DNA of 64,000 nucleotides, taken from Clostridiaceae bacterium (GTDB lineage Bacteria > Bacillota > Clostridia > DSM-8532). This document shows, in pieces, positions 31,073-42,314 of the stretch (position 1 is its first letter; each line of letters opens with the position of its first letter). The position numbers and the translations under genes were made by a program. The notes under the pieces were generated by a model. That model made no database searches and was not told where the DNA came from. It was given only the letters and a program-made list of their open reading frames with translations. The stretch is from contig JAAYLX010000027.1 in assembly GCA_012521705.1 (NCBI GenBank), positions 81,582 through 145,581 of the forward strand, written 5' to 3'.

Positions 31073-33061
31073 CTACACTTCGCGTATCATTTCAATAATA
31101 CTGTTCCTTTCAAGTTTTGACATTGAATGTCTCATTATAACCCAGGTTATGGCTGTCACGCCCAGCGCACATTGCAATTCAGGCATCCATGGAATCGCAT
31201 ATTCCAGTTTTACCGGTAAATCAAATGCACGATATAACAAATATGACCCGAGAATCCCAAGAGGAACCCCAATACAAAGGGATTTTATTGAGCATAACAC
31301 ACTTTCAAGATTCAGCATTCTTTTTAGTCCTTCCGGTGTTATACCCACGCTTTGCAAAACTGCAAATTCGCGGACACGGGAGCGAGTATTGGTGGATATG
31401 GTACTGATTACATTTGTAAGCCCAATAAGAGTCAACATTGTGATGAAGCCATATATAAACACCATGATAAGTCGGCTTATATCTCGGACTTCAAAAGGAA
31501 TGTCCTCCATATTTTTTACTTCTATATATTCAGAGTTGCCTTCAAAATTAATAAAATTGTGTAATATCTCATTTGCATACTCTGAAAATCCCTCCGCATC
31601 CCTTGTTTCCACAAACCATATATAGCGTGTAGCATTAAGCTCAGGAACTATTACTGTTACATTGCCCACATAAGTTGCCGCAATCTCGTTGGGCACATTA
31701 CGGATATCAAGTTCCCCGGCCATAGGCAATTCAATTATTGAATTATCGCCCGAATTGGATAAGCTCAAAGTTTCCGGTATGGCCAAAAATGGTTCAAATA
31801 TGGATTTCCCTTCACCTTTACCACCAGGTATTCGTGCGTAATTTACAAGAATATTGGAGCCGGGTGTAACTCCTGCTAACTTACATAGCTTTCCATAATT
31901 CTCTTTATCAGTTGTTAATAAGGTGACCGGTAGATAATAGCCTTTTTTATCCGGAAAATATTCGTTGGAGTTGAAAAATTCAAGCATTTCATTAGTCATT
32001 ACTTCTTCTGGTATAACTGTTTTGTATGAGTTGAAACCACCTTTTAGCACATCATCGCCCACTCCAAACACAGTCGTTCCTGGATACTCACGGAATTTCA
32101 GAGTAATTTCATCCGCAATATCGCTGCTGAGCTTAGAATACTTTTGCACATTATTCTCACTGCTTTCCCTGTCATTCTCTGATTTGTCCGGAGGTAAAAA
32201 TGTGCACACAACATTTGCGTTTTCTACTCCGGGGTAATACAATCGTGTAACTTCTTTATATTGATCGCCGAAATAGCCTGCGACAATAAACAGCGTAATG
32301 CTTGCTGCAAGTGACACAGCTGTTGCGCGGAAGTTCCGGCTGTTTCTTTTTAGTGATTTATAGGCAAGCGTACCTTCAAAGCCAAACAGTTTTCCAATCA
32401 GCCGTCCTCCCCGGATATTCTTGGCCTTTATTTTAACCTCACCTGTTCCCCGTATTGCCTCAATTGCAGACATGCCTGAAGCCTTTAGGGCAGGAATCCA
32501 TGCCGACAACCAAACTGTGAAAAACGATAAAACTATCGAAATTAATATCGCCTGCCAGGCAACAATAAAATCAAAGTTTATCTGAAAGGTATTCCTTCTG
32601 TTTGCTGCCGCCAGAAGATTATCAATAATCTGTATGCCAACATAATTAACAAATATTCCAATCACGATACCTGCGGGTATTGCAAGCATTGCAAGCAACA
32701 ATCCTTCAAATAAGATTATCTGTGCAATTTGCCTTTTTTCAGCACCAACGCTTTTCAGAATGCCGAATTGCCTGATACGCTCTCCGGCGCTGACTCGGAA
32801 TGAGTTGGAGACGACTATGATGCAAGCTGCAATGATTATGGAACCTATGACAGCACCCAGGCCAAAAAGAATCTCGTTATACATAGAGCTATAATAACGG
32901 CTCCCGCCTACCAATCCCTTGAACATGACATCAGCGCTTGTAACAAAACCCGAAACAGCAGTTATCATTGCCGTTGACAGAACTATCCCGGCAATAGTCC
33001 AGAAGGTACGGCTCCGGTTTATTCTTAATTGGCTGTACGCCAAACTTAGAGTTAACTTCAT
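31073..33061 (-). CDS. ABC transporter permease (FtsX-like, two permease domains)
   Basis: FRVSAGERIRQFGILKSVGAEKRQI; RVREFAVLQSVGITPEGLKRM; multiple TMs. Confidence 0.88.
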   Translation of the reverse strand: MKLTLSLAYSQLRINRSRTFWTIAGIVLSTAMITAVSGFVTSADVMFKGLVGGSRYYSSMYNEILFGLGAVIGSIIIAACIIVVSNSFRVSAGERIRQFGILKSVGAEKRQIAQIILFEGLLLAMLAIPAGIVIGIFVNYVGIQIIDNLLAAANRRNTFQINFDFIVAWQAILISIVLSFFTVWLSAWIPALKASGMSAIEAIRGTGEVKIKAKNIRGGRLIGKLFGFEGTLAYKSLKRNSRNFRATAVSLAASITLFIVAGYFGDQYKEVTRLYYPGVENANVVCTFLPPDKSENDRESSENNVQKYSKLSSDIADEITLKFREYPGTTVFGVGDDVLKGGFNSYKTVIPEEVMTNEMLEFFNSNEYFPDKKGYYLPVTLLTTDKENYGKLCKLAGVTPGSNILVNYARIPGGKGEGKSIFEPFLAIPETLSLSNSGDNSIIELPMAGELDIRNVPNEIAATYVGNVTVIVPELNATRYIWFVETRDAEGFSEYANEILHNFINFEGNSEYIEVKNMEDIPFEVRDISRLIMVFIYGFITMLTLIGLTNVISTISTNTRSRVREFAVLQSVGITPEGLKRMLNLESVLCSIKSLCIGVPLGILGSYLLYRAFDLPVKLEYAIPWMPELQCALGVTAITWVIMRHSMSKLERNSIIEMIREV

Positions 33062-33741
33062 TTTAAAACCACCTCATCCCTGGCGATTCGTCCATCGCTG
33101 ATTGTTATAACCCGGTCGGCCTGTTTTGCTATGTTTTCATCATGGGTGATAACAATCAATGTCTGCTTGAATGCCTTATTTGACAGTTTCAAAAGGTTTA
33201 TTATTTCTCTGCTTGCTTTACTGTCAAGGTTTCCTGTTGGTTCGTCCGCAAGAATGAGCGCGGGATTATTTATCAATGCCCTTCCTAAAGCCACACGCTG
33301 CTGCTGTCCCCCTGACAGCTCATTGGGCAAGTGATTCGCCCTGTCAGTAAGTCCGATCGTCTCAAGTATTATCTTAAGTCTTTTTATGTCCGGTTTGCGA
33401 TTATCCAAAAGACACGGTAACAGAATGTTCTCTTCCGCAGTAAGTGTCGGGATCAGGTTGTAAAACTGATAAACAATCCCTATGTGGCGGCGCCGAAAAA
33501 CCGCAAGTTCGCTTTCGTTTAGCTTAAAAATCTCGTTTCCTTCTATTTCAACGCCGCCCGACGTGGGGCGGTCAACACCGCCCATTAAGTGCATAAGCGT
33601 TGATTTCCCTGAACCCGATGCACCTATAATTGCAATAAATTCACCTCTATCCACGCTGAAACTCACACCGTCCAAAGCTGTGACGGTAGTGTTACCTTTG
33701 CCATATATCCTGGTCAAATTCCGGACTTTCAGAATTGACAT
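33058..33741 (-). CDS. ABC transporter ATP-binding protein (LolD/MacB-like)
   Basis: Walker A GASGSGKST; signature LSGGQQQRVALGRAL; Walker B LILADEP. Confidence 0.95.
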   Translation of the reverse strand: MSILKVRNLTRIYGKGNTTVTALDGVSFSVDRGEFIAIIGASGSGKSTLMHLMGGVDRPTSGGVEIEGNEIFKLNESELAVFRRRHIGIVYQFYNLIPTLTAEENILLPCLLDNRKPDIKRLKIILETIGLTDRANHLPNELSGGQQQRVALGRALINNPALILADEPTGNLDSKASREIINLLKLSNKAFKQTLIVITHDENIAKQADRVITISDGRIARDEVVLK

Positions 33742-33814
33742 ACTTTCCCCACCTCTTTTTCTTTAAATGAGTAACACTTTATTTCCTTGATGAAAAATAA
33801 CAGCAAGGCCATCT

Positions 33815-33872
33815 AAAAAAAATAAAAAGCCCGCCAGACAAGACAATTTCATCTTATCGAAATCAGGCAGGC
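33815..33872 (-). terminator. Intrinsic terminator downstream of the D-Ala-D-Ala carboxypeptidase gene
   Basis: Minus strand: GCCTGCCTGA...TCTGGCGGGCTTTTTATTTTTTT. Confidence 0.7.
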
Positions 33873-33925
33873 AATGTTTGAAATTAAACTTATCAATTTC
33901 TTAAAAAATTCTTATGATGGACTTA

Positions 33926-34894
33926 TCATTTTCTTATGCTGTTGTATACGGTTATTGCATCTGTAATATTATACTGTTCCGAATAGTGATCTCCTTTTGC
34001 GCCGGCAGTTATAAGAATGTATTCCTGCCCATCCACTTTGGCAAGACTTGCAAGGCACAGGCCGGCTTCATCGGTATATCCGGTTTTCCCTCCCAGGATT
34101 TCACCTGCAATAATATTTCTGTCACCAAGACCTTCATACATGGTACTATAGAAAGTTATCCCGATAGGGTGCTGAATGGTTGGGGGTACAAAATACCGGA
34201 ATGTAGTGAAAATTTCACGGAAAATATCATTTTTTAAAGCGTTTGTCAAAAGAACAGCCAGATCTTTGACTGTAGTGTAATGATTTTCATTATGAAGGCC
34301 TGTGCAATTTTCGAAATGAGTATCTTTCATTCCAAGGTCTTCAGCCTTTTGATTCATTAACTTTACAAAATTTCGCTCTGAACCAGCGATATAATCTGCA
34401 AGCCCAATACAGCTCTCCGCTCCACTTGGAAGCATTACACCGTATAGAAGGTCGATAGCCCTTACCTCTTCCCCCGGAAGAAAACCTGCCATTGATGCAT
34501 CTTCTTCATACAACCCCTCAAAAATCGAGCTGGTAAGTTTAATTTTTTCATCAAGATCATGTAAATTCTCTATGGCAACCAAAGTGGTCATAATTTTTGT
34601 CAACGAAGCAGGATAAATTCTATCTTCGCTGTTTTTTTCCATCAAAACAGTATTATTTTTTAACCTTATTAAAACAGCATTGGAGCTGTACAGCTTACCT
34701 GAAGATAAAGCACCTGCGATATCAAGTTCTGTTTCAGGTGGAACAGTCACTATTGAATCGTTATTTTTTTTCTCAAAAATTTTTAGTTTTAATGTAATGA
34801 GGGATTTATAAATTAAAGAAGCAATGGCAATCGTAATAAGAATTTTACCTAATATACATATTACAGACTTTTTCCTTCTTATTTTCTGCACCAT
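33926..34894 (-). CDS. Serine-type D-alanyl-D-alanine carboxypeptidase
   Basis: SxxK (PASLTKIMTT), SGA motif (LPSGAES), GGKTGYTDEAG. Start refined to MVQKIRRKK with AAGGAG. Confidence 0.9.
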   Translation of the reverse strand: MVQKIRRKKSVICILGKILITIAIASLIYKSLITLKLKIFEKKNNDSIVTVPPETELDIAGALSSGKLYSSNAVLIRLKNNTVLMEKNSEDRIYPASLTKIMTTLVAIENLHDLDEKIKLTSSIFEGLYEEDASMAGFLPGEEVRAIDLLYGVMLPSGAESCIGLADYIAGSERNFVKLMNQKAEDLGMKDTHFENCTGLHNENHYTTVKDLAVLLTNALKNDIFREIFTTFRYFVPPTIQHPIGITFYSTMYEGLGDRNIIAGEILGGKTGYTDEAGLCLASLAKVDGQEYILITAGAKGDHYSEQYNITDAITVYNSIRK

Positions 34895-35143
34895 AAAAAA
34901 CAGCTCCTTATTTCGTGATGATTTATATTCAATCACAAAACAAGGAACCATATTTAAATTCCATCTTATAAACTTCTTAAGATTTTCTTATTTCAATAAA
35001 TCACTGCATGATTTATATATTGGGGCATTTCGATCATTTAATTACCAATAATAGTAAACAAACAAAAAACAGGGCATGATACCCTGATGTGAATTATCAG
35101 TCGCATTTAACGGTAGCGAAACACCTCGTATTATTTCTTTTTT

Positions 35144-35211
35144 AGCTCCCACTCACGGTAGGGTACACCGCTTTTTTAGCTCCCACTTACGGTAGGGTAC
35201 ACCGCTTTTTG
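35144..35211. repeat. Two tandem 34-bp direct repeats AGCTCCCACTYACGGTAGGGTACACCGCTTTTTK
   Basis: Copies 35144..35177 and 35178..35211 differ at two positions; each contains an inner CGGT...ACCG inverted repeat. Confidence 0.9.
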
Positions 35212-35289
35212 AATTTATATTAATTATAACTCAGATAAAACTGCAATTGCAAGCTCAAATCAGGCGTGGCGATTTTGTAATTTTCGCGT

Positions 35290-36414
35290 TCATGCGGGAA
35301 GCTTGACAGTAAATGTTGTTTTTTCTGAGGTGCTTTCAACAAAAATCGTTCCACCATGAGCCTTGACAATTTCTTTGGCTATCGCCAAACCCAGTCCTGC
35401 TCCTCCGGTGTTTGAGGAACGGGCAGAATCCAGACGATAGAATTTTTCAAAAATGGTATCGAGCTTTTCATGCGGAATTGGATTTCCCTGATTGGTAAAG
35501 GTTATTACTATAAATTTTTCCTGCTGTTCTGCAGAAATATCTATAACGCTGTTCTCAAAGCTGTAGGCTATTGCATTTTTCAAAATGTTATTAAACACCC
35601 GGGCAAGCTTATCAGCATCTCCCCATAAAATAAGCCCCTCCGGAACATTGACCAAAACCTGTTTTTGATGTGGAGCAAGTATCGGATAAAATTCATCGGC
35701 CATCTGCTGGAGCATGAAAAGTAAATTAATCTTTTCTTTGTTCAAAAGAATAGTTTGAAGATTGAATCTTGTTATCTCAAAAAACTCATTTATTAACTGC
35801 TCCAACCGATATGCTTTTTCCAGGGTAATGCCGACATACTTTGCCCTCTGCTCGGGAGGCATATCTGGAGCCTCATCCAGAAGGCTTAAGTAGCCTATAA
35901 CCGAAGTCAGTGGGGTCTTTAAATCATGAGCCAAATAAACCACCAGATCATTTTTGCGCTGTTCGGCGTGGAGTGCAGCTTTTTTCTTCTTTTCCAAATT
36001 GTTTTTAATCTGATTTAGCTTCTTTTCCATAAAATCCAGCTCGGGTGATAATGTAATTCCATCACCGGATTCTTCTACAAGTTTATCCACTCCTGCAATG
36101 ACTTCATCAAAATATTTTGTGAACCAGGAAAGTGAAAATTTAAGCATTATTGCAAGGAACACAAAAATCACGACAAGCGTTATAGCTTCAAGATTGTTAT
36201 AAATCAAAAAGCGGGTAATGGTAATAGCAGTAATGTCAGGTATCTGGAATTTCTTCATTAAAAAATGAACAATAGCGTCTCCAAAGCTAAAGCTTTTCTG
36301 AATGATAAACCGCAGAATAATCACAGTTGTGACAGTTGCAAAAACAATAAGAAGCATTTTGATGAAGATTTTCCTTTTCAGCTTCGAATAATCGTTTTCT
36401 CTGTTACTTTTCAA
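35290..36414 (-). CDS. Sensor histidine kinase, VanS-like
   Basis: H-box VVYLAHDLKTPLTSVIGYLSLL; NILKNAIAYS; GGAGLGLAIAKEIV. Confidence 0.92.
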   Translation of the reverse strand: MKSNRENDYSKLKRKIFIKMLLIVFATVTTVIILRFIIQKSFSFGDAIVHFLMKKFQIPDITAITITRFLIYNNLEAITLVVIFVFLAIMLKFSLSWFTKYFDEVIAGVDKLVEESGDGITLSPELDFMEKKLNQIKNNLEKKKKAALHAEQRKNDLVVYLAHDLKTPLTSVIGYLSLLDEAPDMPPEQRAKYVGITLEKAYRLEQLINEFFEITRFNLQTILLNKEKINLLFMLQQMADEFYPILAPHQKQVLVNVPEGLILWGDADKLARVFNNILKNAIAYSFENSVIDISAEQQEKFIVITFTNQGNPIPHEKLDTIFEKFYRLDSARSSNTGGAGLGLAIAKEIVKAHGGTIFVESTSEKTTFTVKLPA

Positions 36415-37111
36415 TCTTGTAGCCGACCCCCCACACAGTTTTAATGTATTTTGGATGTTCTGAGCTGTCGTGCATCTTTTCTCTTAAATGCCGTATATGA
36501 ACCATTACAGTATTATTGCTGTTGGTGAAATACTTATCTCCCCATACAACACGGAACAATTCTTCAGAACTTACCACGCGTCCACGGTTGGAAGCAAGCA
36601 CCCATAGTATGGAAAACTCTGTGGGAGTAAGTGACAGAGACTTTTCATTCAATGTGCATTCGTGGGTATCCTTGTTTAAAACCAAACCCTTAAAGGCAAT
36701 AACCTTTTCCTCACGTAATGGTTCAGAAGAATTGTATCTTGTATATCTGCGAAGCTGCGCTTTGACACGGGCTACAAGCTCCAAAGGCTGAAAAGGTTTT
36801 GTCACGTAATCATCCGCGCCAATGGTAAGTCCGGTAATCTTATCAATCTCTTCTTCTTTTGCGGTCAGCATAATGACAGGGAAGGTATGCTTTTCCCGGA
36901 TTTTCTGGCAAATTGAAAAGCCATCCACATCAGGAAGCATTACATCAAGAATGGCAAGATCTATCTTCTCATTTTTTATACAATTAAGTGCATCATTGCC
37001 GTTATAAAACTTAAAGATATTATAGTTCTCATTTCTAAGGTAAACTTCAACCAAATCGGCGATAGCCTGCTCATCATCAACAATTAAGATATTCTCAGCC
37101 AAAAGCATCAT
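36404..37111 (-). CDS. OmpR/VanR-family response regulator
   Basis: ILIVDDEQAIADLVEVYL, DLAILDVMLPDVDG; winged-helix C-terminus. Confidence 0.94.
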   Translation of the reverse strand: MMLLAENILIVDDEQAIADLVEVYLRNENYNIFKFYNGNDALNCIKNEKIDLAILDVMLPDVDGFSICQKIREKHTFPVIMLTAKEEEIDKITGLTIGADDYVTKPFQPLELVARVKAQLRRYTRYNSSEPLREEKVIAFKGLVLNKDTHECTLNEKSLSLTPTEFSILWVLASNRGRVVSSEELFRVVWGDKYFTNSNNTVMVHIRHLREKMHDSSEHPKYIKTVWGVGYKIEK

Positions 37112-37300
37112 CTTCTTTCTTTTGTATATATCCCCATAATCATCATAACTGATAGCACTAATTTATTGATAATATTTTTATTATGAAAAGCTTAAGACTT
37201 TCTTAATTCAGTATTTTCTGCTTTTGAATACCAAAAAGAAAATCTGGAATATTTGAGAACTCCGGAAATTGAGTATTCAGGTTAAGATATTGATGCACTG

Positions 37301-37567
37301 TTGAATATTCATTCTACGTCACACACAAAGCAGAACTCCTTAAGAAAAGGCATACAGCCTGCAACTCTTGAAAGGATTATTTCTTACCTGAAAAACTCGG
37401 AAGAAACCAGCCATACCTGTGAATCTCTCTCCGCTGAACTTTCCCTCTCCCGGGTTTCAATAAGGCGTTATCTGAATTATCTTGTTGAGATCAACTTTCT
37501 TTCCAACTCGATTGATTACAGTACCGGAGGAAGACCTTCGATTATTTATCATATGAAAAAACAATAA
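37301..37567 (+). pseudogene. Isolated C-terminal HTH domain of a CitB/DcuR-type response regulator (receiver absent)
   Basis: LRKGIQPATLERIISYL...ESLSAELSLSRVSIRRYLNYLVEINFL...YSTGGRPSIIYH; only 88 aa, TTG start. Confidence 0.6.
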
Positions 37568-37590
37568 AAAGCTCTTAATAAAGAGCTTTT
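37565..37590 (+). terminator. Intrinsic terminator AAAAAGCTCTT-AATA-AAGAGCTTTTT
   Basis: 11-bp perfect stem ending in T5, overlapping the end of the HTH ORF. Confidence 0.75.
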
Positions 37591-37618
37591 TATCATGCAG
37601 TTCAATTCTGTATTAAAT

Positions 37619-37701
37619 TGGTGCGGACAAAGGGACTTGAACCCCCACGGTTTCCCGCCAGATCCTAAATCTGGTGCGTCTGCCAATTCCGCCATGTCCG
37701 C
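37619..37701 (-). tRNA. tRNA-Leu (anticodon UAG), CCA encoded
   Basis: Minus strand GCGGACATGGCGGAATTGGCAGACGC...CCAGA-TTTAGGA-TCTGG...GGTTCAAGTCC...TGTCCGCACCA. Confidence 0.95.
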
Positions 37702-37792
37702 ACGCCTAAAGAATGCATTTACTATATTAAAACCTTAATCTGCTTTTGTCAACCAGTTAATAATTCCGGTTTATGGCTCTCCGTGCTGTTTA

Positions 37793-38935
37793 TCAAACAT
37801 TCATCCTGTTAAGGAACCTTACCAGGTTGTTCATGGTAAGAGCAAGGTCGCTCTTGCTGCGGGTCCTGGCTACCTTAAAGTCAACGGCCACTCTGTTGAT
37901 GCTGAATATTGCTGAAACTCCCTCATTATAAGCTGGTTCAACATTATCGCCTATATCGCCTACTATTGCTACCACGGGCACATTCAGTGCTTTAGCCCTG
38001 CGTGCCACCCCGATAACTACCTTTCCTCTTATGCTCTGGCTGTCTATTTTTCCTTCTCCGGTAAAAATCATATCCGCATCATGCGCTATGGTGTCAAAAT
38101 TTACGGTATCAAGTACGGTTTCAATGCCCATCTGAAGTCGTGAGCCGAAAAACGCGACCATTCCTCCTCCCATTCCTCCGGCGGCGCCGGACCCTGGAAT
38201 TGCGGATACGTCAATACCAAGCTGAGCTTTTATTACTTCTGCCAAATGCTTAAGGCCATTGTCCAGAGAGACAACCATATCAGGGTCTGCTCCTTTCTGC
38301 GGACCGAAAACATACGCTGCGCCATTGTGGCCATAAAAAGGATTGTCTATATCACACATGGTTATAATCTCAATATCTTTGAGCTCCCTGCAGAACCCTG
38401 ATACATCAATTCTTTTAACATCTTTCAATGTACCGCCGGTCGGAACAAACTCATTATCATCCGCATTATAGAACCTGATTCCGCAGGCTGCAGCCGCACC
38501 GGCGCCCGCATCGTTGGTGCAGCTTCCTCCAAGGCCGACAATAATTCTCCTGCATCCGCTCTTTGCCGCATGCAGAATTAATTGGCCTACTCCGTATGTA
38601 CTCGTTTTTTCAGGGTTTTTATTATCCTCAACCAGTGGCAAACCTGCGCAGGCTGCCATTTCAATTACAGCAGTCCCGTTTTCCAATATGCCGTAAAATC
38701 CCTGCATGTCTTCCATAAAGGGGCCCTTAACGGTAACTTCCACCCTTTTCCCGCCGACAGCGGAAAGAAACGCGTCCACGCTTCCTTCTCCTCCATCTGC
38801 AACAGGTATGGAAACAATCTTCGCATCAGGGTAACCTGAACGCAATTCCCTTGCCATTATTTCGCATATTTCAGAAGAACTCATTGTCCCTTTGAATGAG
38901 TCAGGAATCAAAACGAATTTTCTCATTTGTTTCAT
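37793..38935 (-). CDS. Glycerate kinase (GlxK/GarK family)
   Basis: FVLIPDSFKGTMSSSEI; PVADGGEGSVDAFL; GLGGSCTNDAGAGAAAA. Confidence 0.93.
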   Translation of the reverse strand: MKQMRKFVLIPDSFKGTMSSSEICEIMARELRSGYPDAKIVSIPVADGGEGSVDAFLSAVGGKRVEVTVKGPFMEDMQGFYGILENGTAVIEMAACAGLPLVEDNKNPEKTSTYGVGQLILHAAKSGCRRIIVGLGGSCTNDAGAGAAAACGIRFYNADDNEFVPTGGTLKDVKRIDVSGFCRELKDIEIITMCDIDNPFYGHNGAAYVFGPQKGADPDMVVSLDNGLKHLAEVIKAQLGIDVSAIPGSGAAGGMGGGMVAFFGSRLQMGIETVLDTVNFDTIAHDADMIFTGEGKIDSQSIRGKVVIGVARRAKALNVPVVAIVGDIGDNVEPAYNEGVSAIFSINRVAVDFKVARTRSKSDLALTMNNLVRFLNRMNV

Positions 38936-39016
38936 CCTTTATCACTTAATCGGCTGAATTCCGTCAAAAATATCCAGCAAAGCTATTTTACAATAATTCT
39001 CAGCAAGATTCCATAA

Positions 39017-42000
39017 TCAATCTTCTTTATCGTGTTTAAATACGTCCAGGCTTACAATATCAAGCTCTTCGGGATTCTTTTTCAACAACATGCATCTGAG
39101 AACCGCATAGGCTGTATCCATACTTGTCAGGCACAAAATTGAACGCTCAACAGCCCTTCTTCTGATCTTGAAGCCGTCACGCTGTGAATCCCTTCCCCTC
39201 GTGGCGGTATTAACAATCATGTCTATTTCGCCCTGCTCCATAAGATCAAGAATGTTGGGTGATCCTTCATTAATTTTTCTGACCACATTGGTCGCGATTG
39301 CGTGCTGGTTCAGGTAAAGGGCAGTCTTACCTGTGGCATACAATTTGAATCCCAGGCGTTCAAAGCCATCGGCCAGGTCTATAAGATCCGGTTTGTCGGT
39401 ATCGCGTACGGTGAACAGGATTGAACCTTTCTCTCTGGGGAATTTAAATCCCGCTGCAATAAGCCCTTTCAGGGTCGCTTCGTGGAGGTTCTTTGCAATT
39501 CCCAGTACTTCACCGGTGGATTTCATTTCAGGGCCCAGGCTTGTATCAACATTATGCAGTTTTTCGAAGGAGAATACCGGAACCTTGACCGCCACATATT
39601 CGCCTTCCCTGTATAATCCTGTTCCATAAGGGAAATCTGACAGTTTTTTGCCCAGCATGATGCGAGTTGCAATTTTGACCATGGGTATACCGGTTACCTT
39701 GCTGATATACGGGACGGTACGGCTGGATCTCGGGTTCACTTCTATAACATAGACCTGATCGTTGAACACGACATACTGGATGTTAACTATACCTATTACG
39801 TGAAGTGCTTTGGCAAGCCTTTCGGTATAGTCTATGATGGTTTCCTTTATCTTGAAAGACAGGCTCTGGGGCGGATACATGGAAATACTGTCGCCGGAAT
39901 GCACCCCCGCTCTTTCAAGATGCTCCATTATACCGGGTATAAGTATGTTTTCCCCGTCACAGATGGCATCTACCTCGAGCTCTTTACCCATCATGTACTT
40001 GTCAATGAGTATGGGATGCTCCTGCTCCTCCATATTAATAATTTCCATGAACTCTTCGATGTCTTTGTCGTTATAGGCAATTTCCATTCCCTTTCCGCCA
40101 AGCACATAGGACGGTCTTACCAGAACCGGATAACCTATGCTGTTTGCTGCCTTAAGAGCTTCTTCAAGGGTAAATACCGTGGTACCCACAGGCCTTGGAA
40201 TATTCAGTTCTTCCAGGATCTTGTCAAATTTCTCCCTGTCTTCCGCTGCATCCACGTATTTTGCATCCGTTCCGAATATTCTTACGCCTATATCTGCCAG
40301 AGGTTTTGTAAGCTTTATGGCTGTCTGGCCGCCAAACTGGGCTATTACGCCATCGGGATTTTCCAGTTCTATTATCTCTTCAACATCCTCGGCGGTAAGC
40401 GGGTCAAAATACAGCCTGTCAGATATGTCAAAGTCTGTGGATACTGTTTCAGGGTTGTTATTAATTATAATTGCTTCATAACCCTCTTCTTTAAGCCCCC
40501 ATACCGAATGTACCGAGCAGTAATCGAACTCAATTCCCTGGCCGATACGAATAGGACCGGAACCTAAAACTATTATTTTCTTGTTTTTTGACGGAATTGA
40601 TTCGTTGTATTCATCGTAGGTTGAGTAGTAATATGGGGTCTGAGCCTCAAATTCGGCAGCACAGGTATCAACCATTTTATAAGACGGCCTGATACCATAT
40701 TCCTTGCGTTTTGCTCTGACATCCTGAGCCTTTGCTCCAACATATTTTCCTATCACCTCATCAAGGAATCCCATTTTCTTTGCCTTAAGCAGAGTCTCTT
40801 TATCAAGCCCCTCCAAGGTAAGTGTTTTTAAATGTTCTTCCATGTTGACGATGTTCTTGAATTTATATAGGAACCACTTGTCTATTTTTGTTATATCGTA
40901 TATCTCATCTATGGACACGCCTCTTCTGATAGCTTCAGCTATTACAAGAAGTCTGTTGTCATCTATATTGTGCAGTCTCTCAATAAGTGCGGGAAGATCC
41001 AGATCCTTGCACAGCGGAGTCTCCAGGGTTTTGATATTAAGCTCCAGAGAACGCAGGGCTTTCATGAGTGCGGCTTCAAAGGAATTGCTGATAGCCATTA
41101 CTTCACCCGTTGCCTTCATCTGGGTCCCCAGGGTGCGGTGGGCATTAACAAACTTGTCAAAGGGCCATTTGGGGATTTTTATTACGCAATAATCCACAGT
41201 GGGTTCAAAGCATGCATAGGTTTTTCCGGTAACGGCATTGACTATTTCATCCAGACCGTAACCTATGGAAATCTTGGTGGTTACTTTGGCTATAGGGTAT
41301 CCTGTGGCCTTTGATGCCAGCGCCGATGAACGGCTGACACGTGGGTTTACTTCAATGACCGCATATTCAAAGCTCTCGGGATGCAGCGCAAACTGAACAT
41401 TGCAGCCACCTTCGATACCCAACGCGGAGATAATATTTAACGCGGCCCTTCTAAGCATCTGGTATTCCTTGTCTGAAAGGGTCTGGGCAGGTGCGACCAC
41501 TATACTGTCCCCGGTGTGAATACCCACCGGGTCAACATTTTCCATGCTGCACACTGTTATTACATTGCCTTTGCTGTCCCTTATTACCTCAAACTCTATT
41601 TCCTTCCATCCGGAAACGCATTTCTCGATAAGAGTCTGATGCACACGGCTAAGCCTTAATCCATTGGCTCCGATTTCTCTCAATTCTTCCTCGTTATATG
41701 CTATTCCTCCTCCGGTGCCACCAAGTGTATATGCCGGACGGACAACAACCGGATAGCCTATTGAAGCTGCGAAACTCAACGCATCTTCAAGTGTGTTTAC
41801 AACTTTACTTGGAATACATGGCTCACCAATTTTCTCCATGGTGTCTTTAAAGGCCTGCCTGTCCTCAGCCATTCTGATTGTTTCAACGGCGGTACCCAGA
41901 AGTTTTATTCCCTGTTCTTCAAGAAATCCTGATTCCGCAAGTTCCATGGCCAGATTAAGGCCGGTCTGGCCTCCAAGGGTGGGCAGAATACTGTCCGGCT

Positions 42001-42244
42001 TCTCCTTAAGGATTATTTTCTTTAATACATCCGGGATAAGCGGCTCTATATACACTTTATCCGCCATGTTGGTGTCAGTCATGATAGTAGCAGGGTTGCT
42101 GTTTACCAATATGGTTTCTATACCTTCCTCTTTAAGAGCCTGGCATGCCTGGGTTCCTGCATAGTCGAACTCTGCGGCCTGGCCTATAATAATAGGTCCC
42201 GACCCTATAACCATTACACGTTTTATTTCCTGTTTCTTCGGCAT
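39017..42244 (-). CDS. carB: Carbamoyl-phosphate synthase large subunit
   Basis: [22 protein letters not shown]; duplicated ATP-grasp halves; [20 protein letters not shown]. Confidence 0.98.
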   Translation of the reverse strand: MPKKQEIKRVMVIGSGPIIIGQAAEFDYAGTQACQALKEEGIETILVNSNPATIMTDTNMADKVYIEPLIPDVLKKIILKEKPDSILPTLGGQTGLNLAMELAESGFLEEQGIKLLGTAVETIRMAEDRQAFKDTMEKIGEPCIPSKVVNTLEDALSFAASIGYPVVVRPAYTLGGTGGGIAYNEEELREIGANGLRLSRVHQTLIEKCVSGWKEIEFEVIRDSKGNVITVCSMENVDPVGIHTGDSIVVAPAQTLSDKEYQMLRRAALNIISALGIEGGCNVQFALHPESFEYAVIEVNPRVSRSSALASKATGYPIAKVTTKISIGYGLDEIVNAVTGKTYACFEPTVDYCVIKIPKWPFDKFVNAHRTLGTQMKATGEVMAISNSFEAALMKALRSLELNIKTLETPLCKDLDLPALIERLHNIDDNRLLVIAEAIRRGVSIDEIYDITKIDKWFLYKFKNIVNMEEHLKTLTLEGLDKETLLKAKKMGFLDEVIGKYVGAKAQDVRAKRKEYGIRPSYKMVDTCAAEFEAQTPYYYSTYDEYNESIPSKNKKIIVLGSGPIRIGQGIEFDYCSVHSVWGLKEEGYEAIIINNNPETVSTDFDISDRLYFDPLTAEDVEEIIELENPDGVIAQFGGQTAIKLTKPLADIGVRIFGTDAKYVDAAEDREKFDKILEELNIPRPVGTTVFTLEEALKAANSIGYPVLVRPSYVLGGKGMEIAYNDKDIEEFMEIINMEEQEHPILIDKYMMGKELEVDAICDGENILIPGIMEHLERAGVHSGDSISMYPPQSLSFKIKETIIDYTERLAKALHVIGIVNIQYVVFNDQVYVIEVNPRSSRTVPYISKVTGIPMVKIATRIMLGKKLSDFPYGTGLYREGEYVAVKVPVFSFEKLHNVDTSLGPEMKSTGEVLGIAKNLHEATLKGLIAAGFKFPREKGSILFTVRDTDKPDLIDLADGFERLGFKLYATGKTALYLNQHAIATNVVRKINEGSPNILDLMEQGEIDMIVNTATRGRDSQRDGFKIRRRAVERSILCLTSMDTAYAVLRCMLLKKNPEELDIVSLDVFKHDKED

Positions 42245-42314
42245 ATTAAACCTCCACTGTTATTACTGCGTTTGAATCTTCCTCTTAAATACATTCTTTC
42301 GGGCAGAGCCCTTT

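Noticed and set aside
39800-40567. 255-aa plus-strand ORF and other long antisense ORFs inside carB, glnA, gdhA, pyr and MCP genes
   Set aside because: They lie opposite strongly supported CDSs and have low-complexity, non-family translations; typical shadow ORFs.
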